DNA from: CAZMCT01 sp964564785
GTDB lineage: Bacteria; Planctomycetota; Phycisphaerae; UBA1845; Fen-1342
Assembly (NCBI GenBank): GCA_964564785.1
Contig: CAZMCT010000028.1
Span: 1-32,578, forward strand
DNA: 32,578 nucleotides
Direction of reading: 5' to 3'
A program made the translations under genes and the position numbers. The notes under the pieces are model-generated. The model was not told where the DNA came from. It did not search any database and was given only the letters and a program-made list of their open reading frames with translations. Shown here piece after piece: positions 21,791 through 30,236 of the stretch (positions are counted from its first letter, which is position 1; each line of letters begins with the position of its first letter).

Positions 21791-23368
21791 GTGACGCGCG
21801 CGCTAAACGCCCTCGTACCGCTGACATTGCCCGCACTGGTCGTGCTCGCGTACCTGCCGGCGCTGCGCTGCGGCTTCGTCGGCGAGTGGGACGACAATCC
21901 GTACGTGGTCCGCAATCCGCACTTGCCCGCGGCCGACGGCCTGGCGCGCATCTGGCTCACGACCGAGGCGCCGCAGTACTACCCGCTGACGTTCACGACC
22001 TACTGGCTCGAGTGGCGGCTGTGGCGCGACTGGGCCCCGGGCTATCACGCCACCAGCCTCCTGTTGCATGCGGTCGCCGCGCTGCTGGTCTACTTCCTCG
22101 CCGTGCAGCTCGGGGCCGCGCCCGCCGTCGCGTGGCTCGCCGCCGCGATCTTCGGCCTCCATCCGCTCCAGGTCGGCAGCGTGGCCTGGATCGCCGAGCG
22201 CAAGACCGTCCTCGCCGGGCTTTTCAGCTTCCTGGCGATCCTGCTCTATGTCCGCCACCGCCGCACCGGCCGTGAGGCGCTGTACGTCGCGGCGGGCGCA
22301 TGCTTCGCGGCCGCGATGCTGAGCAAGACGGTCGCCGTCACGGTGCTGCCGACGCTGCTGCTCGCGGACGGGATCATCCTGCGGCAGCGCGGCTGGAGCG
22401 GGCCCGTCCGCATCGCGATCCTGCTCGTGCCGGCCATCCCGATCCTGCTGTTGACCGCCGCGAAAGAGCAGGCGTGGACGGGGGCACACCTGCCGGTCGA
22501 GCTGCGGCCGCTGGCGGCCGGTGCGGCGCTGTGGTTCTACGTCGGCCGGTTCGCCGTGCCGCGGACGCTGCTGCCGGTGTACCCCGCCTGGAACGTCGCG
22601 GCGAGCGCGACGTGGTTTGCGGGACTCATCGCGGCGGTCGCGGCCGCGGCGGCCGTGTGGCTCGGCCGGCGGCGACTGGGCGACCTGGCGACGTGGGGCC
22701 TGGCGCAGTTTGCGGTCACGCTGCTACCGGCGCTGGGGCTGGTGCATTTCGGCTTCTTGCAGCATGCGCCCGTCGCCGACCACCTGGTGTACTTCGCGCT
22801 GCTCGGGCTGGCGCTGGCCGCGGCCGTCGGGTTGGCGGCGGCGGCCCGCCGGCTGCGGCTGCGGACCGCCGCGGGCATGATTCTGGCGGCGGGGCTCGTG
22901 ACGGCGCTGGGCGTGAAAACGTGGTTTCAGACGCGAATCTGGCGCGACCCGCTGACGCTCTGGACATACACGCTCGCACACAACCCCGACTTCGCCTCGG
23001 GGCACAACAACCTGGCCGTCGCGCTGCACGAGCGCGGCGATCTGGCCGGCGCGCAGCGCGCGTACGAGCGGGTCATCGCCTTGCGGCCGACGCACGCCGA
23101 GGCCCACAACAACCTCGGGGTGCTCTTCGCCGACGCAGGCCGCTGGGCCGAAGCCATCGCGCACTACCGCGCGGCCATTGCGGCCAACGAGGGATATGCG
23201 AAAGCGTGGTACAACCTCGGCCGCGCCTATCGCGGGGCGGGCCAGCGGGGCGCGGCAATCGACGCGCTGTCGCGGGCGCTCGAGCTGGCCCGGCGGACCG
23301 GTCCGGCCGTCGCCGTGCAGACCATCGAGAGTGAGCTGGCGCAAGTCCGTTCCGAGTGGCGACCCTGA
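21791..23368 (+). CDS. TMTC-like polytopic membrane protein with C-terminal TPR repeats (putative glycosyltransferase)
   Basis: The 525-residue protein starts with GTG one base after the msrC-like stop. About ten or more membrane helices cover residues 1-385. They are preceded by 'FVGEWDDNPYVVRNPHL', an acidic Asp-Asp loop like those of GT-C glycosyltransferases. 'GLHPLQVGSVAWIAERK' is the DUF1736/TMTC hallmark. Residues about 395-510 hold three to four TPR units ('ASGHNNLAVALHERGDLAGA', 'AEAHNNLGVLFADAGRWAEA', 'AKAWYNLGRAYRGAGQRGAA'). In animals TMTC proteins are O-mannosyltransferases, but bacterial relatives are little studied. The lipid donor and acceptor are unknown. It is convergent with the radical SAM gene, 51 bases apart. 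Confidence 0.8.
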   Translation: MTRALNALVPLTLPALVVLAYLPALRCGFVGEWDDNPYVVRNPHLPAADGLARIWLTTEAPQYYPLTFTTYWLEWRLWRDWAPGYHATSLLLHAVAALLVYFLAVQLGAAPAVAWLAAAIFGLHPLQVGSVAWIAERKTVLAGLFSFLAILLYVRHRRTGREALYVAAGACFAAAMLSKTVAVTVLPTLLLADGIILRQRGWSGPVRIAILLVPAIPILLLTAAKEQAWTGAHLPVELRPLAAGAALWFYVGRFAVPRTLLPVYPAWNVAASATWFAGLIAAVAAAAAVWLGRRRLGDLATWGLAQFAVTLLPALGLVHFGFLQHAPVADHLVYFALLGLALAAAVGLAAAARRLRLRTAAGMILAAGLVTALGVKTWFQTRIWRDPLTLWTYTLAHNPDFASGHNNLAVALHERGDLAGAQRAYERVIALRPTHAEAHNNLGVLFADAGRWAEAIAHYRAAIAANEGYAKAWYNLGRAYRGAGQRGAAIDALSRALELARRTGPAVAVQTIESELAQVRSEWRP

Positions 23369-23419
23369 GGGCGCGCTCGTTCCGTCGATCCCGGGCGGCC
23401 CCCCAGGGTCGCGGCTCGG

Positions 23420-25498
23420 TCAGCGCGCGATCATCTGCTCGATGAACGGCCGGTAGGTCGGCCCGCAGTTGATCGTGCAGAACGGGTACATGCCGTCGGG
23501 CGTGCTGTAGAGGATGCAGCAGCGGCGGACGCGCTCGGTGTCGAAGTTGTAGCGGTCCATGAAGTGCATGCCGGCCGCCATGAGCGTGCGATAGGTCTTC
23601 TGCCCGGACCGGCCGCGGCCGACCCGCTTGTCGGTCAGGCCGCGAAGCGCGTGAATGAACGTAAAGGGGGTGACGCGGAAGTCGCGTTCGCTCCAGCGGT
23701 AGCTGCCGAGGAAGAGCCGCACGAGCGCGAGTTTGTCGATCCAGTTCGCCATGGGCAGCGGCGCCAGCGCCGCCGAGCCGGGCACCCTGCGGGCCGGCCG
23801 CTGCCGCTCGATGCGGGCGGCGAGCTCGTTGAACCCGGTCATCAGACGGGCCATGTCGAACAGTTTCGGGACGGGGATCACCTCGCGCTCGGGCGTGACG
23901 AAGAAGTACGTGCCGAGCGAGCAGTCGCTGTGGCAGCTCGGGCGGATTTTCGGCTTGCCGTCGAGCGTTTGCAGGATGCGGGCCAGCGGCGTCATGAAGC
24001 TGAGCGGGAAGAAGTCGCGCTCCAGGTCCGCCCCGCTCGCGGCCGCGAGGTCGTGGGCCAGATCGCCGAGCGTGTAGCGCTTCTGCTCGAGCTCGGCCAG
24101 ACCGACCCGGCCGCTGAACGAGACCGGCTGATACGAAATGGCGCTGATCACGTCGATATTCTCGACCGCGAAGCGGAAGATCTTCGCGACCTGGTGGTCG
24201 TTGACGGTCCGTACGATGGTCGGCACGAGGCAGATCTTCATCCCCAGCGCGCGGCAGTTCTCGACCACCCGCAGCTTCGTCTCCAGCAGCGGCCGGCCGC
24301 GCAGCCGCACATAGTCGGCCTCGTCCAGTCCGTCGAACTGGAGGTAGAGCGTGTGCAGCCCGGCCTCAGCGGCCCGTTCGGCGAACTCGCGCTCGGCCAA
24401 CCGCAGGCCGTTGGTCGCGATCTGGATGTGCGTGAAGCCCAGCTCGCGCGCGGTCGCGACGATCCGCAGGAAGTCGGGGTGGATCGTCGGCTCGCCGCCG
24501 GTGAACTGGATCGCGGTGGCCGGGTGCGGGTGCTGGTGGCGCAGGGCCCGCAGCTCCTCGAAGACCAGCTCGTACGACGGCTCGGCGACGTAGCCGGCCT
24601 GGTTGGCGCTGGCGAAGCACACCGGGCAGCTCAGATTGCACCGGTTCGTCAGGTCGATTTGCGCCAGGCACGACGTGCTGTGATGTTGATTGCACAGCCC
24701 GCAGTCGCTCGGGCACGCCGTGCCGCCCATCACCTGCGGCCGGTATGCCCCGCGCTCGTCCTGGTAGCCGGCCCGGGCGGCCCGCTGATAGAGCGCCACG
24801 TCAGTGTTGATCTTGTCGCGGAAGTAGCCGTGCTCGGGGCAGGTCTTTTCGTGCCAGACCACGCCGTCCTGCACGAAGTGCCGTCCCAGGATCAGACACG
24901 AGCATGCCGGGCACAGCGTCTCCACCGTGCGCGGCAGCGTCGCCAGCACCGGGCGGATCGCGACCCCGCCGAACGTCGCCTTCGGCTGCCGCGGGTGGGC
25001 CGGCGCGCCGATGCGCTTGACGAACAGCACGTCGTGGTGCCGCTCGCGCCGCAGGCCGCAGGCATCGCAGTGCGTCGCGAGGTAGATCGCGTCCTCGGCC
25101 GCTTCGTAGACCAGCTCGCCGGGGACCCGCGCCCGGCAGCCCGGGCAGGTCCACTGCCCCGGCCAAGGCAGGCCCGCCCGCCCGCGCTGCACCGGAGCGT
25201 ACTTCCGCAGCGATTGCTTGTACTGCTCGAGCGCGGTGGTTGCCTCGGCCCCGACGGCCCAGCGGCGGAGTTCGTCAACCGGGCGGTGCAGCACCCCGGA
25301 ATGCTGCGGGTCGCTCGCGCACGGCGGCGCGGGCGGAGCAGGACGGCCCACCAGCGGCTGTAGCACGCCGTTCTGCGGGGGCGGGTCGCCTGGGGGGACA
25401 GGGGGGTCTGCGCCGCGGGCGAGCGGGGGCGGATCGGCAACCCGCGGCGTCGCCATCGCCGGCGGTGGCGCGATTTCGGGGACTTTGGACCGCACCAT
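23420..25498 (-). CDS. Radical SAM protein related to tetraether/membrane-spanning lipid synthases (Tes-like)
   Basis: This is a 692-residue protein. After a Pro-rich N-terminus come two zinc-ribbon-like Cys sets ('WTCPGCRARVP...HCDACG' and 'ETLCPACSC...KTCPEHG'), then a further 'CPSDCGLCNQHHSTSC'. The radical SAM core follows, with Cys287, Cys291 and Cys294 ('RCNLSCPVCFASAN') and 'QFTGGEPTIHPDF'. 'ISYQPVSFSGRVG' and 'SCHSDCSLGTYFFV' later in the chain match what I recall of MJ0619/Tes-like proteins, which join lipid tails by C-C coupling. A C-terminal Cys group ('RRCCILYS', 'PFCTINCGP') could carry another cluster. Start at 25498 has GGAGG very close to the ATG; an ATG 14 codons on is possible. 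The enzymatic role is inferred; the radical SAM fold is sure. Confidence 0.72.
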   Translation of the reverse strand: MVRSKVPEIAPPPAMATPRVADPPPLARGADPPVPPGDPPPQNGVLQPLVGRPAPPAPPCASDPQHSGVLHRPVDELRRWAVGAEATTALEQYKQSLRKYAPVQRGRAGLPWPGQWTCPGCRARVPGELVYEAAEDAIYLATHCDACGLRRERHHDVLFVKRIGAPAHPRQPKATFGGVAIRPVLATLPRTVETLCPACSCLILGRHFVQDGVVWHEKTCPEHGYFRDKINTDVALYQRAARAGYQDERGAYRPQVMGGTACPSDCGLCNQHHSTSCLAQIDLTNRCNLSCPVCFASANQAGYVAEPSYELVFEELRALRHQHPHPATAIQFTGGEPTIHPDFLRIVATARELGFTHIQIATNGLRLAEREFAERAAEAGLHTLYLQFDGLDEADYVRLRGRPLLETKLRVVENCRALGMKICLVPTIVRTVNDHQVAKIFRFAVENIDVISAISYQPVSFSGRVGLAELEQKRYTLGDLAHDLAAASGADLERDFFPLSFMTPLARILQTLDGKPKIRPSCHSDCSLGTYFFVTPEREVIPVPKLFDMARLMTGFNELAARIERQRPARRVPGSAALAPLPMANWIDKLALVRLFLGSYRWSERDFRVTPFTFIHALRGLTDKRVGRGRSGQKTYRTLMAAGMHFMDRYNFDTERVRRCCILYSTPDGMYPFCTINCGPTYRPFIEQMIAR

Positions 25499-25702
25499 GC
25501 CTCCACTCTCGTCGGGCGGCATTCTACCTGCCGTCCCGCCCGCGCCCACCCGTTTCCCAGACAGACCCGCACAATTCCCCGCCGGTTAGCACGCGGCCCG
25601 CCGCGCAACCCGCACCGCGACCCCTGGACTGCGGCCCGTACAATTCACCGCCGGCCGAGCTGTGGCCCCATCCGCCGCGGCCCGCCGACGGGAGGTGCAA
25701 CC
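25499..25702. other. Divergent intergenic region with a duplicated ACAATTC word
   Basis: No gene is seen. The words CGCACAATTCCCCGCCGG (about 25568) and CGTACAATTCACCGCCGG (about 25638) form a direct repeat about 70 bases apart. TACAAT could serve as a -10 for the plus-strand gene at 25703, but no matching -35 is visible. Confidence 0.35.
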
Positions 25703-26461
25703 ATGTCCACCGCAATGCTCACCCTGGCCCTCGCGCTCACCGCGTCCGTGTCACAACCGCCTGCACCGTCCCCCGCTCCTCCCGCGGAGCAGGTTCTGGC
25801 CGAAAAGGACCGCCAGATCCAGCTCGCGCTCGACCAGACGCTGGCGGACTTCACGTTTCACGAAGTTCCGCTCGTGCAGGTACTCGACCAACTGGCCGAC
25901 CGGCTGAAGATCGACATCCAGGCCAACTGGAACAGTCTCTCCGACAACGGGGTGGATCGTTACACGCCCGTGAGTCTGCGCCTTCACGCCTTGCCGGCGG
26001 CCCGCTGCCTGTCGGCCGCTCTGGATGAAGCGCGACGCGACGTGCAGATCGGCTGGGAAATCCGCGACGGCGTGCTGCTGGTCGCCTCGCGCGACTGGCT
26101 TGACCGCGAGCTGCTCACGAGGCTTTACCCCGTGGAGGACCTGCTGACTGCGGAGGTGAAGCGGCTCGCGCGGGTCCAAGCGGTCCCCGGCGGCTTGGAG
26201 CCGCGGCCGCACGGCGCGGGTGATGGCGACATTTCCCCCCTCGTCCACGCGGAGAGTCGGCTGATGGACTTGGTCATCCAGTCGGTCGAGCCGGATGCGT
26301 GGTGTGAAAACGGCGGTGCAAGCTCGATTCGCTTCTTCGGCGGGACGGCCGCCGTGCGGGCGTCACGCAACACGCACCGGCAGGTCGAGCGCCTCTTGGC
26401 CGACCTGCGCGCTGCCGGATGCGCTCACCCGCCGATTGAGAAAACTCGGCCGCGGGACTAA
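25703..26461 (+). CDS. Exported protein with secretin-N/STN-like region (planctomycete type)
   Basis: The 252-residue protein has a signal peptide ('MLTLALALTASVS') and a short Pro-rich linker. 'FTFHEVPLVQVLDQLADRLKIDIQANW' and 'VSLRLHALPAARCLSAALDE' follow, with 'WEIRDGVLLVAS', the beta-alpha-beta pattern of STN/secretin N-domains. The C-terminal half has 'RLYPVEDLL', 'LVIQSVEPDAW' and 'GGTAAVRASRNTHRQVERLL', a second such fold typical of planctomycete proteins annotated as type II secretion D-like. No secretin pore domain is present, so it may be an accessory periplasmic protein. GGGAGGTG precedes the ATG. Function unknown. Confidence 0.65.
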   Translation: MSTAMLTLALALTASVSQPPAPSPAPPAEQVLAEKDRQIQLALDQTLADFTFHEVPLVQVLDQLADRLKIDIQANWNSLSDNGVDRYTPVSLRLHALPAARCLSAALDEARRDVQIGWEIRDGVLLVASRDWLDRELLTRLYPVEDLLTAEVKRLARVQAVPGGLEPRPHGAGDGDISPLVHAESRLMDLVIQSVEPDAWCENGGASSIRFFGGTAAVRASRNTHRQVERLLADLRAAGCAHPPIEKTRPRD

Positions 26462-26529
26462 AGTGCCGCGCCGGCGGGACCGCGGCCGTCGCGGGCACCG
26501 CCCCTGCACCCGCTTGCGAGGGTCCGCCC

Positions 26530-27420
26530 GTGGCTGATGCACCCGCGCCGCCCCCGGCCAAGCCAACCCCCCCGGCCGAGACTCCTCCCACCCGCGCCGC
26601 CCGCCGCAGCGACCAGGTCCACGAGGTCTCGTTCGTCGCGCACCCCAAGCTCTTCTTCGCCTGGCCGTTGATCCTGGCCGGCTTCGTCCTCTACCCCCTG
26701 GCCTGGCCGCCACCGCAGCCCCCCGCCGGCCCGGCCCCGGAAGTCCCGAACGCGGCAGCGCCCGCGGGTCCGTCAGACGATGCATCCGCCACCACGGCCG
26801 GCCCGGCCGCGCCGTGGACCTCACACCCGGGCACCTCGCGGCGGCTCGAGGTCGTGGGCTGGGTTTACATCTGGGTATTGGTGATCGTGCTGTTGGCGCT
26901 GGGCGTCGATATCGAGCGCAACCACGCCATCTTCCTGCTGGTGCTGGTGGCCGCGATCTGGCTGCTGGGGTTGTGGCTGCGCGACACGCGGCACTTCACC
27001 ATGTTTGGCGACATCTACCGCTGGTTCGCGCAGCTCGACGTGCAGTACGACCGCAAGTTCGGCCTGGCGGTCAGCATCGTCGCTCTGGTGCCCTACCTGC
27101 TGATGCTGTTCTGGGCCCGGCTCAACGACCGCTGGCGGATCACGCACAACGAGTTCGAGCACTATTCGTTCGGGAAGATGAACGACTCGCTCGGCCGCGG
27201 GGCCAAGACCATCCGGACGGACTTTCCCGACGTGCTCGAGATGCTGCTGGGCCTGGCCGGCACGCTGATCGTTTACAACGCCAGCGGCACGCGCGAGCTG
27301 CGCCGCATTCCGCACGTCCTGCTGCTGCCGATCGTGCGCCGCAAGCTCAACCGCATCCTCGAACGGACCGCCGTCACCGCCGCCCAGATCGAAGACGAGG
27401 AAGAAGAGGAAACGCAATAG
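26530..27420 (+). CDS. Multi-pass membrane protein of unknown function
   Basis: The 296-residue protein starts with GTG (GAGGG eight bases upstream), 68 bases after the preceding gene. A Pro/Ala-rich N-terminus leads to 'FFAWPLILAGFVLYPLAW', a Pro-rich loop of about 40 residues, then helices 'VVGWVYIWVLVIVLLALGV', 'AIFLLVLVAAIWLLGLWL' and 'VSIVALVPYLLMLFWARL'. The C-terminal part is soluble and PH-like in pattern ('RWRITHNEFEHYSFGKMNDS', 'GTLIVYNASGTRELRRIPHV') and ends in an acidic tail. The soluble part may face the cytoplasm. I do not recognise a named family. It is probably co-transcribed with the exported protein before it. Confidence 0.7.
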   Translation: MADAPAPPPAKPTPPAETPPTRAARRSDQVHEVSFVAHPKLFFAWPLILAGFVLYPLAWPPPQPPAGPAPEVPNAAAPAGPSDDASATTAGPAAPWTSHPGTSRRLEVVGWVYIWVLVIVLLALGVDIERNHAIFLLVLVAAIWLLGLWLRDTRHFTMFGDIYRWFAQLDVQYDRKFGLAVSIVALVPYLLMLFWARLNDRWRITHNEFEHYSFGKMNDSLGRGAKTIRTDFPDVLEMLLGLAGTLIVYNASGTRELRRIPHVLLLPIVRRKLNRILERTAVTAAQIEDEEEEETQ

Positions 27421-27788
27421 GCGGCGGACCTCCCGCCGAACAAGGAACGGGGGACGGTGGCAACGGGGGAACGCGCGGAACGCCCAGGCGGTGGACTTTC
27501 CGAGCGCGTCGCTCTGGCGACCGGCCGGCCATCCGGCCGCGGTTGAGGCAACGCCCGCAGCTCAGCCGCACGTCCTGCGCAGCGGGATTCCTCGCTGCGC
27601 TCGGAATGACAACCGGGGAAGATCTTCGCACCTTCCCCCCTTCCCGACCTGCGACACGCATTCCCGCGTTCCCACCTTCCCACGTTCCCCCCGGCCACCC
27701 GCGTCCCTCCGCATTGCTCCGCGGCCGCCGTGCGGGTACATTAGCGTCGGCGGTGCAACGCCGCAGGTCGCTTCTGGGGAGCAGAGAC
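27421..27788. other. Intergenic region with a TCATTCC-type repeat and inverted G/C-rich words
   Basis: No gene is supported. At 27581-27612 the sequence GGGATTCCTCGCTGCGCTCGG followed by AATGACA is one end of the dispersed TCATTCCGA family. The left part (about 27445-27485, GGGGGAACGCGCGGAACGC) and the right part (about 27660-27695, GCGTTCCCACCTTCCCACG) are imperfectly complementary, so a long hairpin is possible. Confidence 0.45.
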
Positions 27789-28238
27789 ATGAAGTACCGG
27801 ATCATTAAGGAGCACGTGTGGGCCGGCGCGATTCCCGACCACCCCGATGCCCTCGCCTCAAAGTTGCGCGCCCTCGCCCGCGGCGGACTTGACCTCGAGC
27901 TGATCATCGCCCGCAGGGAATGGACCGGCCGCGGTGTCCTGTTCGTGTCGCCCCTGCGGACGCTCGACGAGGTTGATACGGCTGAGCAGGCGGGACTGTC
28001 CCGAGGCGATAGCGTCCTCGCCCTGCGCATCGAGGGCCCCAACGTAAAGGGACTGGCCGCCCGCATCACGAGTGCCCTGGCCGAGGCCGGACTGAACCTT
28101 CGCGGCTACGCGGCCGCCGCCCTCGGGCAGATGACTGTCACGAGCGTCGCGTTCGACAGCGACGCCGACTGCGACCGCGGGAAGGCAATTCTCGAGCGGG
28201 CGCTGGCAGAGTGGCCGACCGAAACGCCGCGGCCGTGA
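27789..28238 (+). CDS. Small ACT-domain protein
   Basis: The 149-residue protein has a C-terminal ACT-like fold ('LALRIEGPNVKGLAARITSA', then 'LAEAGLNLRGYAAAALGQM' and 'TSVAFDSDADCDRGKAIL'). The N-terminal half ('YRIIKEHVWAGAIPDHPDAL', 'RALARGGLDLELIIARREW', 'VLFVSPL') looks like a degenerate second ACT unit, so it is an ACT pair without a catalytic domain. Such proteins bind amino acids or nucleotides and regulate partners. GGGAG lies eight bases before the ATG. It is convergent with serS across a hairpin array. Ligand unknown. Confidence 0.7.
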   Translation: MKYRIIKEHVWAGAIPDHPDALASKLRALARGGLDLELIIARREWTGRGVLFVSPLRTLDEVDTAEQAGLSRGDSVLALRIEGPNVKGLAARITSALAEAGLNLRGYAAAALGQMTVTSVAFDSDADCDRGKAILERALAEWPTETPRP

Positions 28239-28248
28239 GGCGGCGTAA

Positions 28249-28452
28249 CTCAGCCGCCCTCGGCTGAGCTGAAATCTGTGGCTGTGGCTCAGTCGCCCTC
28301 GGCTGAGCTGAGATCTGTGGCTGTGGCTCAGCCGCCCCCGGCTGAGCTGAGATCTGTGGCTGTGGCTCAGCCGCCCTCGGCTGAGCTGAGATCTGTGGCT
28401 GTGGCTCAGCCGCCCCCGGCTGAGATCTGTGGCTCAGCCGCCCTCGGCTGAG
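28249..28452. repeat. Tandem array of six hairpin units, period 39
   Basis: The palindrome CTCAGCCG-CCCT-CGGCTGAG (one arm base varies, loops CCCT or CCCC) starts at 28249, 28288, 28327, 28366 and 28405, exactly 39 bases apart. A sixth copy at 28433 follows a shortened 28-base unit. Linkers are near identical (CTGAGATCTGTGGCTGTGG). It lies between the convergent ACT-domain and serS genes and would form a row of stem-loops in either transcript. Confidence 0.9.
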
Positions 28453-28456
28453 AGCT

Positions 28457-28476
28457 CACCGCCGAGGGCGGCGGTG
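28457..28476. terminator. Stem-loop between the hairpin array and serS
   Basis: CACCGCC pairs with GGCGGTG around GAGGGC, 14 bases after the serS stop on the minus strand. There is no T-run. It may act as bidirectional 3'-end structure together with the array. Confidence 0.4.
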
Positions 28477-28489
28477 CCACACTCCGGCG

Positions 28490-29794
28490 CTACGGCGTGA
28501 TCCGCTCCATCCCGCCCATATAGCCGCGCAGGGCAGGCGGTATCGTGACGCCGCCGTCGGCGTTCTGGTTGAGTTCCAGGAGCGGGATCAGGATGCGGGG
28601 GCTCGCGATCACCGTGTTGTTCAGCGTGTGGCAGAACTCGGGCTTGCCGGTGTCCGCCCGGCGGTAGCGCAGTCCCAGCCGACGGGCCTGGAAGTCGTGA
28701 AACCGGCTGGCCGAGTGCGTCTCGCCGTACTCCCCGCGGCTCGGCATCCACGTCTCGATGTCATACATCCGCACCTTGCCCTGCCCCATGTCGCCGGTGC
28801 AGACCTCCACCACCCGGTACGGCAGCTCGAGCCGCCGCAGGACCGCCTCCGCGTTCGCGACGATCACGTCGTGCCAACGACGCGACTCGGCCGGATCGGA
28901 CCGGCACAGCACCACCTGCTCGATCTTGTCGAAATAGTGGATGCGGTACAGGCCGCGAGTGTCCTTGCCGGCCGCTCCGGCCTCCCGGCGGAAGCACGTG
29001 CTGCGGGCAAAGTACAGCTTCGGCAGGTCGGCCTCGTCGAGCAGCTCGTCCATATGCAGGCCGGTCACGGGCACTTCGGCCGTGCCCACCAGCGACTGCC
29101 GGTCGCGCTCGCACAGGTATACCTCGTCGCGGTGCAGCGGGAAGAAGCCCGTGCCTTCCATCAGGGCATCGTTGACTAGGACCGGCACCGTCAGCGGCGA
29201 AAAACGCAGCCCCCCTTGCGGCTGGGCCTCGAGCATGACATCCCACGCCAGCCGTAGCACGGCCTCATGCAGCCGGGCCCCCGCCCCGCACAGGACGTAA
29301 TTGCGGCTGCCGGCGATTTTCACGCCGCGGTCCACGTCGATGATCCCCAGGTTCGTTCCCAGCTCGAGATGGTCCTTGAACGGAAAGCCGAACGCATCCT
29401 TCGGCTTTGGCGATCCCACCCGGCGCACTTCGACATTGGCCGACGCGTCCGGCCCGATCGGAACCCCCTCGTCATACGCGGGGATCTGCGGCACCAGCAG
29501 CAGTGCCGCCCGCAACTCGGCCTCCACGCCCTCACGCTCGGCGTCGATCTCCTTCAGCCGGGCCTTGATCTGGCTCAGTTCCGCTGCCAGGCCCGCCCGT
29601 TCCTCCTTCGGGGCCTTCGCGATCCGCTCGCCGGCCTGATTCTGCTGGTAGCGCAGCTCGTTGAACTCGGTTTCCAGCGCCCGCCGACGGCGGTCGATCT
29701 CCAGCACCGCGTCGATATCGATGCGCAGGTTCTTGTCGCGCGCCGCCCGTTTCACCAGGTCCGGATTCTCGCGGATCAGCTTCAGGTCGATCAT
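28490..29794 (-). CDS. serS: Seryl-tRNA synthetase
   Basis: This 434-residue class II synthetase charges tRNA(Ser) and, where present, tRNA(Sec), and so supplies the substrate of SelA. Residues about 1-110 form the coiled-coil tRNA-binding arm ('MIDLKLIRENPDLVKRAARD', 'FNELRYQQNQAGERIAKAPK'). Catalytic blocks follow: 'GTAEVPVTGLHMDE', motif 2 'CFRREAGAAGKDTRGLYRIH', and motif 3 near 'TLNNTVIASPRILIPLLEL'. 'MPSRGEYGETHSASRFHDFQ' is also characteristic. Length is normal. The ATG at 29794 opens the classic 'MIDLKLIR' start. It stands alone on its strand, with repeat DNA on both sides. Confidence 0.96.
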   Translation of the reverse strand: MIDLKLIRENPDLVKRAARDKNLRIDIDAVLEIDRRRRALETEFNELRYQQNQAGERIAKAPKEERAGLAAELSQIKARLKEIDAEREGVEAELRAALLLVPQIPAYDEGVPIGPDASANVEVRRVGSPKPKDAFGFPFKDHLELGTNLGIIDVDRGVKIAGSRNYVLCGAGARLHEAVLRLAWDVMLEAQPQGGLRFSPLTVPVLVNDALMEGTGFFPLHRDEVYLCERDRQSLVGTAEVPVTGLHMDELLDEADLPKLYFARSTCFRREAGAAGKDTRGLYRIHYFDKIEQVVLCRSDPAESRRWHDVIVANAEAVLRRLELPYRVVEVCTGDMGQGKVRMYDIETWMPSRGEYGETHSASRFHDFQARRLGLRYRRADTGKPEFCHTLNNTVIASPRILIPLLELNQNADGGVTIPPALRGYMGGMERITP

Positions 29795-29966
29795 CGGGGT
29801 TCCTCGTGCCGCCGCCGCGCGCCGGCCGCAGCAACGTCTCGCGGCAGCGGCAACGCCGGGCGACGGAAAGCCGCGATTCTACGCCGGCCCCACACCGCGC
29901 GAAGCGCGCGAAACCTGTCATTCCGGCAGGCACGCCCCCGCTATCGTGCCGACGAGCGCAGCTTCC

Positions 29967-30093
29967 TGTCATTCCGACGAGCGCAGCGAGGAGGAATCCG
30001 GCTCCGTACGGAGATTGGCTCCACCCTCGCCGGGCGATTCCACGCCAAGCCAGATTCCTCGCGGGTCGCCACCGCGATCGTCTCGGAATGACA
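29967..30093. repeat. MITE-like element with 11-bp perfect terminal inverted repeats
   Basis: TGTCATTCCGA (29967-29977) and TCGGAATGACA (30083-30093) are perfect inverted ends of a 127-base element. Inner words are GCGCAGCGAGGAGGAATCCG near the left and GATTCCTCGCGGGTCGCC near the right. Related, more diverged copies lie at 17698, 21158 and 27581. No transposase is encoded. Confidence 0.7.
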
Positions 30094-30140
30094 AACAAGC
30101 CCGCGCCCGTCGCCGTCCTGCGGCGATATCGGACCAGAAG

Positions 30141-30168
30141 TTGACCTGTATCCCCGGCCGCCTAGCAT
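30141..30168 (+). promoter_or_regulatory. Sigma70-like promoter of the superoxide dismutase gene
   Basis: TTGACC (30141-30146) and TAGCAT (30163-30168) are 16 bases apart, about 70 bases before the start codon. This gives a short leader and is the best -35/-10 match seen in the window. Confidence 0.5.
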
Positions 30169-30236
30169 CAACCTGACCGATCGAGACCTTCTTCGGTGAC
30201 TTTGCGCATCAGATACGACGCGAACTGGAGACGAAC

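Larger units (their letters stand above)
29795..30236. other. Divergent intergenic region between serS and sodA
   Basis: No gene is seen. It holds a terminal-inverted-repeat element (29967-30093) with a separate TGTCATTCCGGC word at about 29917, and a sigma70-like promoter for sodA at 30141-30168. The ORFs here encode repeat-derived 'RSEES'-type peptides and are rejected. Confidence 0.6.

Noticed and set aside
23564..25363. 599-residue plus-strand ORF opposite the radical SAM gene
   Set aside because: Antisense shadow; Cys motifs and family blocks lie on the minus strand.
28249..28452. CRISPR array
   Set aside because: Spacers are near identical and the period is a simple tandem unit of 39 bases; no cas gene is present.
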